This document shows positions 52,001 through 61,000 of a stretch of DNA of 64,000 nucleotides, piece by piece; the stretch's first letter is position 1; each line of letters begins with the position of its first letter. Where the stretch lies: the NCBI GenBank assembly GCA_037349315.1, contig JBAIAC010000007.1:46642001-46706000 (forward strand). Direction: 5' to 3'. This DNA is from Chelydra serpentina (lineage: Eukaryota; Chordata; Testudines; Chelydridae). The notes below the pieces were generated by a model. It searched no databases. It worked only from the letters and a program-made list of their open reading frames with translations, and was not told where the DNA came from. The position numbers and the translations under genes were made by a program.

Positions 52001-55000
52001 GTTGCTTCGATAGTATCACAATGAAAAAGTAGAATTAATTTTTGAATGCTGCACTAGGATCATAACCCTTTAATAAAGAAAATTAAATGAGATTAAAATA
52101 AGCAAGAACTTCTTGAAACCGCTAGCACACTGTTTGCAGAGATGCAGAGGCCTGGTACACAGACTGTACTGCTATATGCTAAGGGGTTACTGGCTAGCCT
52201 GTTTTGGCCACAGAAGGCACCTTTCTTTAAAAACAATGCAAACCCCATACAGCACCTCTGGAGGGCAAAGCTCCTCCTATCAACAGAGAGAGACTATATC
52301 TGGATACATCCAGGTAACAAATGGAATTTGCTATGAAGGCAAGGCAATCCAGCTGAAAATGAGAGGATCAAAGTTCACTCTCTTATGAGTAATCCAGGAC
52401 AATTGCTACAAATACTGGTCCTGAAAATACATCAAGAGGACTCAAGCCTTTCTAGCTTTGACAGACCTCAAGACAAAGGACCTGAGCAGAAAAAAATTCA
52501 CATCATTCTGGTTACCAGGTTCCTTTTTCATTTCAAGTTGGACTTGATTTTAACAGCTGCTAGCATATTAAATTTAGAAATGTTTTACCAGTTTCCGATG
52601 GTGTAAAACATTGACAACTACCAGTTTGTGAAATATTAACTGCTAAGACCTTGTCAGCACATTTAAAGAAAAGAAGGATGGCAGTTAGAATAATGTGATT
52701 TTAATGTCAAATTTAGTAGGATGTTCATGAAGCCTTGTCAGTTTTGGAATTCGCTCCCCAGCTGTCAGGAATTAGAGCCTGCAGCAGAGCTAGTCTCCAC
52801 CCAGCCTCATCAGTACAGCGAGCCTGCAGCTGGTGGCCTGACTAGTCACACAACCTGATTGGTTGCAGAGGCCAGCAGGCCAACTCTTAAGACAGCAGCA
52901 ACAGCTCACTAGTTTCTCAATGTTCATACCCACCACTGTGCCTACTCCTGCCTTGCACTCAGCCTCGCCTCTGTCCTGCTCCTGCCTTGAAACCCTCCTT
53001 GCCAATACCCTGCTCACTCGAATTCCTGGCCTCCAGTTTGACCCTTGGCTCCTGTTCCTGATTATGGACTCCAGTTCAACTCTTGGGTCTGATACCCAGT
53101 TTCTGCCTTCCGGTTTTACCCTTGGCTTTGGCTCCGCCCGCTAGGCCAGACTGCCCTCATCCCATTCAGCTGACACCAACCTTTGGTCTAAAGTAGCCTA
53201 AACTGTTGAACTTCATGGCATGCTACATAAATCCTGTTCAGAGCATGCTACATAAACTTCCTATGGCTTCTGAGTTGTGAAGAAGAAAATTTGAGGTCAC
53301 AAATACAGCGGAAGATTTAAACTGATTTTTGTTTTATCTGTGTTAGGACACATTGGGTAAATGCTGTGTAGACTATATCCTTGTCTCTGTGTTTTGAGCA
53401 AAACAAACACACATACATAGGTAACGCAAAAATAACGTTTTGAGGATTTAAAATAAATCTGTGCACAAAGTCTACTCAATAATATTCCACTTTTTAGTTT
53501 ATTTCCAAAAGAACGTGACATAAAGTAACCATTTTCAGCAGACAAAGACATAACATGAGAAGAGGCAGCAAATATTTTGAGCTGCTTCAGAACTGAAGAG
53601 CTCTCTTCAGTAAGATTAAAACTCACCTGGCAGAAGAGATGGCCCTCCTTTTCCCTTTTAGCAAGGCTAGACAGGTAACAATGAACAACAAGGTGGGAGT
53701 CATCTAATACTGTATTAAACCAGCGCCGTGTGGGAAGCAAGGCCTAGAATAAATAACTTGGCATTAGTAGTAATCTTAACATACATGATTTTGAAACCCA
53801 TGGCTTTCCATATACATCATCTCTGCATTTTAAGACGGCAGGTCTGGACTGAGTCCTGCATCAACAGATGGTGATGGTTATTTACATAGAAGAGAATCCT
53901 CCCAGAGTCATCTATCCTAGAATGCAATTCACCTGTGCTGACTCCTATTTAAAGTGAGTGGATTTTGTGCAGGTATATGAATCCATGAGGGTGGAGCCTT
54001 TTGCAGGATCAGGGCCTCAGAATGCACACTTCACTATTGGGGTGTATTTGATTTGTTTGATTATTTGTATTTTGTATTAGATTAGCGGGACATAGAAGCA
54101 ATTCTTTTATTAACGATATCCTTGACCTTCATACCTGTTGTACAGTGCAAAGAGGCTTTTTTGAGAGCATTTTTTAAAAATGTAAAAGCTGAGTCATTCC
54201 CTTATATTTTGTGTGCATATTTTATTTTTAAATTCAAATACTATTCAAGACTTGTATTTATCATGACACTAATATCAGTAAATGTACTTCACTAACTATA
54301 ATACAATAATAATCATTCCTTCAAAGTTTACTGAAGACAATGGAACTCAGAATTTTTCACACATTAAACTATTTAAGCCTTATTAAAATTGGGTAACAGT
54401 TTAGGACATGAAATGAAGAATACCATACTCAATTGAAAATACAGATACAATTTCAGTAGCCAGAATGTAGTTACCGCCACCAAGTAATCAGAAGGAGGAT
54501 GGAGAAAACAGTATGTCACTGCAGTAAGTAATAACTGACATTCATAGTCACAAAAAACAAAAACAAAAGCCAGTCAGTCAAACCACGACACTTTCCTTCA
54601 AACACATATCATTTGCAAGTGGCAGAATGGTCAAGTAACTAAGGGTACGTCTACACTACCGACATCAATCTATCAGGGATCAACTTCTCACGTCTAGTGT
54701 AGATGCAATAAATCGATCCTCGATCACTCTGCCATCGACTCCTGTACTCCACCGCGGCGAGAGGCGGAAGCGGAGTCGACGGGGGAGCGGCGGCAGTTGA
54801 CGCTGCGCCGTGAGGATGCGAGGTAAGTCGACCTAAGATACGTCGACTTCAGCTACACTATTCTCGTAGCTGATGACACTAAACTGTGAGGAGTGGTTGA
54901 TACGCTGGAGGGTAGGGACAGGATACAGAGGGACCTAGACAAATTAGAGGATTGGGCCAAAATAAATCTGATGAGGTTCAACAAGGACAAGTGCAGAGTC

Positions 55001-58000
55001 CTGCACTCAGGACGGAAGAATCCCATGCACTGCTACAGACTAGGGACCGAATGGCTGGGCAGCAGTTCTGCAGAAAAGGACCTAGGGGTTACAGTGGACG
55101 AAAAGCTGAATATGAGTCAACAGTGTGCCCTTGTTGCCAAGAAGGCTAACGGCATTTTGGGCTGTATAAGTAGGGGCATTTCCAGCAGATCGAGGGACGT
55201 GATTATTCCCCTCTATTCGGCACTGGTGAGGCCTCATTTGGAGTACTGTGTCCAGTTTTGGGCCCCACACTACAAGAAGGATGTGGATAAATTGGAAAGA
55301 GTCCAACGGAGGGCAACAAAAATGATTAGGGGGCTGGAGCACATGACTTATGAGGAGAGGCTGAGGGAACTGGGATTGTTTAGCCTGCAGATGAGAAGAG
55401 TGAGGGGGGATTTGATAGCTGCTTTCAACTACCTAAAAGGGGCTTCCAAAGAGGATGGATCTAGACTGTTCTCAGTGGTAGAAGATGACAGAACAAGGAG
55501 TAATGGTCTCAAGTTGCAGAGGGGGAGGTTTAGGTTGGATATTAGGAAAAACTTTTTCACTAGTAGGGTGGTGAAGCACTGGAATGGGTTACCTAGGGAG
55601 GTGGTGGAATCTCCTTCCTTAGAGGTTTTTAAGGTCAGGCTTGACAAAGCCCTGGCTGGGATGATCTAGTTGGGGTTGGTCCTGCTTTGAGCAGGGGGTT
55701 GGACTAGATGACCTCCTGAGGTCCCTTCCAACCCTGAGATTCTATGATTCTATGAAATGCCCTGCGAGGGGCAGAGGGAGAGAGAGACATAAAATGTATG
55801 TAAAAATACTCCACTCACATGGGACATGTTACAGAGAAGAAAGAACACAATGGCTTTTTATAGCTAATTTCTAGTTTGCCAGTTCCAAGTAGTACAGCAA
55901 GCTTCACAAACTATTTGAACTCTAACTCTCCTGTAATGAACATAGCAGAGATAGCAGACACTAAATTTACTGCTTCTTGGCCTTTTGGCTAAGATTCAGC
56001 ATTGTACCCCAATCTGGGTCTATGCTGGTTACGTACTATGAATGTATCTTGTGAACCTTGTAACCGATACTTGTAATCTCTCATAACTCAAGCCTGACCC
56101 AAGATGTGCAGTACCTTCCTTCTTAATTTGTGTAAACTTGATTTTAAACATTAGCTTGAATAAAAATGTCCTCTCTCTGGGAACAGTGCGTTGTACTTTC
56201 AAGGGGATCGCCTGGATGATCTAATTGGTCTTTTGTTACTAACTACTATGATCCTAGGAAACTGAGGGTTTTTAGCAAAGGGCCAGTTAACACTTATATT
56301 CCTGTATCAAACACTAAATCACCTGTACTCATGGTTTCTGTAAGTACCACCATCATGATCTTTACAGAGTTTAATGAAGTTGAAGTAAAATTTAAAATAA
56401 ATCTACTATTCATATGTGAAATTTTATCAGCCTCACTGATGTGTGAACGCCTTTTAATCTTCAAAGTAGCTGCACTAGAGAAACCCAAAAGAATGTCACG
56501 TTTCCAGTACTTGCAGAGATCATATTTTATAGAACCTCACTGCCCCCCTGGATTGTTTTGCAATACACTGTACTGCTTTAATGGAAGGGAAACAAAAAAT
56601 GTCTTAATTTCTGAAGTAATTTGGCTGTAGTGATAGAGTAAATCATGGCTTTTTTTGATCGCTCAAATGATAATGTATTAATAGTCTTAGCAAATTAACT
56701 AACAGAGGCATAAAAATTATAAGTACAATTAAAAATTAAAAGAATTTACTGTTAGAATTTCCCTCTGAATTTCCCTCCTACAGTTAACTAAGGTATCACT
56801 TTGCTAGCTACATTCTGAAACTGCATACAGATGGTTAAAAAATAAATAAAAAGACAAGTGGATATGGTGAACTTTACACTACAATAAATTCTACTTATTA
56901 GCAAACCCCTCAGTTGACAGCAAAAAGTTGCCATTATCCAGCAGTTGCCAATAAGCAGAAGGCAGGTTTGTGGGGCTATAGCCAGGGAAGGATGCACTGG
57001 GACGTGGGCAGGATGAGAACAGAGATATGCGCCATACAGCTCTGTGGGGCCCCCTGGACCACCACTTCCTGTGGAAAGCCCAGGCATCTGAGCTGCTGCC
57101 CTGCCCATAGCCTTCCCTCCCAGCCTGCAGTGCTTGGACTCCAACAGGGGGTCCCCCTTTAGGCAGGGATGCAGGAATCCCAGCCACTTACCTCCTATGT
57201 AGTCCCCAAGTGCTGGCAGGTTTGAGGGGCTGCAGCCAGCGAAGGCACATCCCAGTGCTTCCTTCCCTGGCTGCAGCCCTACAAACCTGCCTGCAGTAGG
57301 GGCCTATCTTCCAAAAAAGATTTCTCAATAAGCAGCATGCTATTGCCAAAATCCAAATCCCATTCAAGTCAATGATGGATTGGTTCCCAGCAAAATGTTG
57401 CTATTAACCAGAAGTTGTTAATATTGGGGTCGCTATTAAGCAGTATCCACTGTATCCACAGAAAGATCAATATAATACATTTTTCTACTACAACCAGTGA
57501 GGGAAACCAAGCCAACCAAGCCAACTGTAATCCCATAATAAACTGTAACTGTAATAAAGCAGTATTTTTCTCTGCCTAGCAATCTTGTCATGAACATAGG
57601 ATTTTCACTTCAATATCTGCTAACCCCATTCAAGTCAGTCAATTGCAAAACTTCCATTGACTTCAGTATCACCAGAATTTCACCCCACGTGTCTGTTCAT
57701 CTTTGCTCATACCGGTGGTGCAGCGTGGCTGTCGCTATGTCAGGCTCCCTGCCTGCCCCACAGCACTCCTGGAAGCGGCCAGCATGGCCCCGGAGGGGTA
57801 GGGGGTCTCTCTCCGCACGCTGCTCCTGCCTGCAAGCACTGCCTCCGCAGCTCCCATTGACCAGGAACGGGGAGCTGTGGCCAATGGGAGCTGCGAGGGT
57901 GGTGCTTGCAGAGAGGGGCAGCATGGAGCCACACGCTCCCCACCCCCTCCCAGGGGCCGCAGGGCGTGGAGCCAGAGTTGGCAGGGAGCCTGCCTTAGCA

Positions 58001-61000
58001 GCAGCCACGCTGTGCCACCAACCAGGAGCCGCCAGAGGTAAGTGCTGCCCAGTAGGAGGTCATACCCCAACCCGCAGCCCTGAGCCCCACATCCCCTCCT
58101 ACACCCCAAACCCCAGCCCAGAGCCCACTCCCAGAGCCAGCACCCCACACCCCCTCTTACACCCCAAGCCCCCTCCTGCACCCCAAATCCCAGCCCTGAC
58201 CCTCCTCCCAGAGCCAGCATCTTGTACCCCCTCCTGCACCCCAACACTCTACCCCAGCCTGGAGCCCCCTCCTGCACCCAAACTCCCTCCCAGAGCTTGC
58301 ATCCCTCCCCCACGGCTCAGTCCAGAGCCCGCACCTACACTGCAAATCCCTAGGCCCAAGTCCTGAGCCTGCACCCCCTCCCCAACCCCCTACCCCAGCT
58401 CCGTGAAAGCGAGTGAGAGTGAGGGAGAGCAAGCGATGGGGGGAGGGAATGGAGTAAGTGGGGTGGGGCCTCTGGGAAGGGGCGGGGTAGATCCTGGATT
58501 GCCTTTAAAATCAAACCAAAGACTCATTGGTTTCACACATCAGTTGCAGATTGAAGTTTATAAATCAATGCTTGCAAACTTCTCACTGATTTTGAAGTCT
58601 TGTTGGATAGCATTTCAGGCAGCTTCTTTTCTTTTTTTTAATAAAGGAATTACCTGTGCTTTATGAGGCTGCAATTGGCAATCCAAAATCTTTTAGATGG
58701 CCCAATGTACATTAAAAGCCCATCTCTTGTAATGGATCCAAACCTTTGAACATTCTCATTGTTTTCCAGAATAACTGCCTCTGCTCCAATCAATGTCTAC
58801 TTGTTTTGGGCAGTTTAAGTTCTACACTTGCACACACTGGCAATCTACCCCTGCTTACGGCCATCAATGATCAGTTGCCTGTGCAGCTGCCATGGGGAAA
58901 ACCCCTAACTATAGGCCACTGTTTGCATAGGTGCAGTTTACCCCATTTTAAACTGGGGATATGCTTCACGAGTGCAAATGGTGGATTATTGGGAAAAGAG
59001 GTCTGGTTTGGCAGGTCTGTGTCAGTGCACAGGATGACACTCGCTAGGCTTTTTACAGCCAGATTTAGTAATACATTAGAAAATATTGTTCCCTCCAGAC
59101 ATGGAGATTGAACCCATTTCCATCTGAAGTAGTCTGTGTACAGTTTAGAGGTAAATGAGCAGTATATGTTCAAAAAATATTCAGTATGTTCTCTCCAAAA
59201 GAAAATGCTTTGGAGAGACACTATCTTACCTCTAGATCTATCATGAGTTCGATGAATCTTTCACAGTAATGAACTTTGTCCATGGAAAGAGGACCTAGGC
59301 ACAAAAAACAAAAAATCCCTGCAACTCATCATTTATTCCTCAAAATCATTGTTCCACCACACTTCAAAAATTAAAAATATATCACATTTAAACAAGAGCT
59401 AAAAAGCTGAAGCTCCCACAGCAACATGGCTGTTAGCCAATAATTAATATTAATGTTTCTTAGCGAGACAAGGTGGGTGTGGTAACATTTTATTACCTCG
59501 CCCACCTCTTCTCTCTAATATCTGGGGAGCAACATGGCTACAACAACATTGTAAACACTAATGTTTTTTAGCATTTAATCCGTATTAGATTAATACATAT
59601 ACTGGTTCATTCTTCCAGTATTCTGAAATGCTCCCCCAAAACCAAAACAGATTTTCAGATGTAATGAAGTCACAGGCCAAGATTTTCAGATATTACTAGT
59701 GAGTTTGAGTGCCTCAATTTAAGATTGGCCAATCTAACACACCATGAAGGGACCAGATTTTCCCAAAATGCTGGTCACCCACTCTCCAAAAATTAGGCCT
59801 CTATAATATGTCAAACCTGAGCATGCAAAATTGAGGCTCCTAAAGTCATTAGTCACTTTAAAAATTCTTGGCCATGACTTTTTTTTAATAAAAGGTCTTT
59901 ACAATTTCAAAGCACTCGGTTCTGATTTTGGAATTGCCTATTAGAGCTCAATTATGGATCCTAAGACTCCGAGTTGCACTAGGAAGTAGGGGAAGAAGAA
60001 ACAATAAGCAGCAAAACAGATACCCTCTTAAGACTCCTGGGCTGAAAGACCTGCTGTTCAGATCTAGCAAGTGTACTCAACTTTAACACAGAGCACCCAT
60101 TGAGCTTCCCAGTGCCTGTAAGCAAACTATGGCTATCCAACAGAGGGCACAATTAATAAAGGACAGCGAAACAACAAACTAGATTTCAGTTGGAGAAAAT
60201 TTTGTTTGGTAATTAAATTTGAGATGCAATTTATCCTTGCACTAGTCACCTTTCCCCTAGCCTGACTGTATAACATATGCATACTGTGGCGATGCACTCT
60301 CATCAGATAATACAACTGCATTTCCATAAGCCAGCATATGTAGGTAAGAAAAACGGTGTGAATCCATTGCACGGAGGGTACAGAAGCATGCACAGGATTG
60401 GGGACACTCTGGAACCCAGCTTCAAGAGGATTACCTGAATGGCTCCCCATAGCAGCTAGGTTTGGAGGCTGACAGCGGTTGGCCAGGGAGGACCAAAGTC
60501 AATGGATCCGCTACTATACAAGTCCAGTAGATTTTGCCCCTTGACAAACCAAGAACATTGGAATGGAAATGGCTGCAGCAGCAGCCACAGCTTGTATTGT
60601 ATAGTGGAAGATTCTTTCCCCCAGCCCTCATGGAATCCCCCCGCATTAAGCTGGATTACTCAAGATTGGTGCAGAAAACAGCCTTAAGTGACACGCACAA
60701 GGTCACACAGCAAGTCTACAGCACAGCTGTGAATCATAAGGTTTTATTTAAATTAAGCTTCTCCTGCTAAGGTATTAAGATAAAAATATACAAGACAAGC
60801 ACAAGATAAAAATATAACTAAAATACAATTAAAAATATAATAAACCACTATAACTCAAAATTCAAACAAATAAAACCAATCACAAAGCTCCAATATAAAA
60901 AGGGAATAAGGGCATGGAGAAGGGGGCCAAACAGGGGGCCAAGACTAATCTTTCTAAAAATAAACTCTCAAATGAAATAGCCTGGAGGCTTTTTTCTTTT

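Larger units (their letters stand above)
53744..59229. other. AQR intron (5486 nt)
   Basis: Holds the half MITE/CR1 chimera at 54643-55755, a U2 snRNA-like fragment at 55969-56005, a DNA-transposon-like repeat at 56870-57463 and the GC-rich repeat at 57700-58500. At 53925-54020 there is a short palindromic-MITE fragment ending GCAGGATCAGGGCCT. Between 58500 and 59229 and at 56200-56870 I see nothing recognisable. Confidence 0.7.

Noticed and set aside
55969..56005. Functional U2 snRNA gene
   Set aside because: Only the first ~30 nt resemble U2; the branch-site pairing region, Sm site and 3' stem-loops are missing.
57590..58366. 258-codon open frame on plus, and a 192-codon frame on minus
   Set aside because: Composition is low-complexity Pro/Ser/Thr from a GC-rich repeat and minisatellite; both strands are open and no domain is visible.
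57700..58500. CpG island promoter of AQR
   Set aside because: The first visible exon already encodes about residue 181, so the promoter must lie beyond 64000; this GC-rich block is a repeat in an internal intron.
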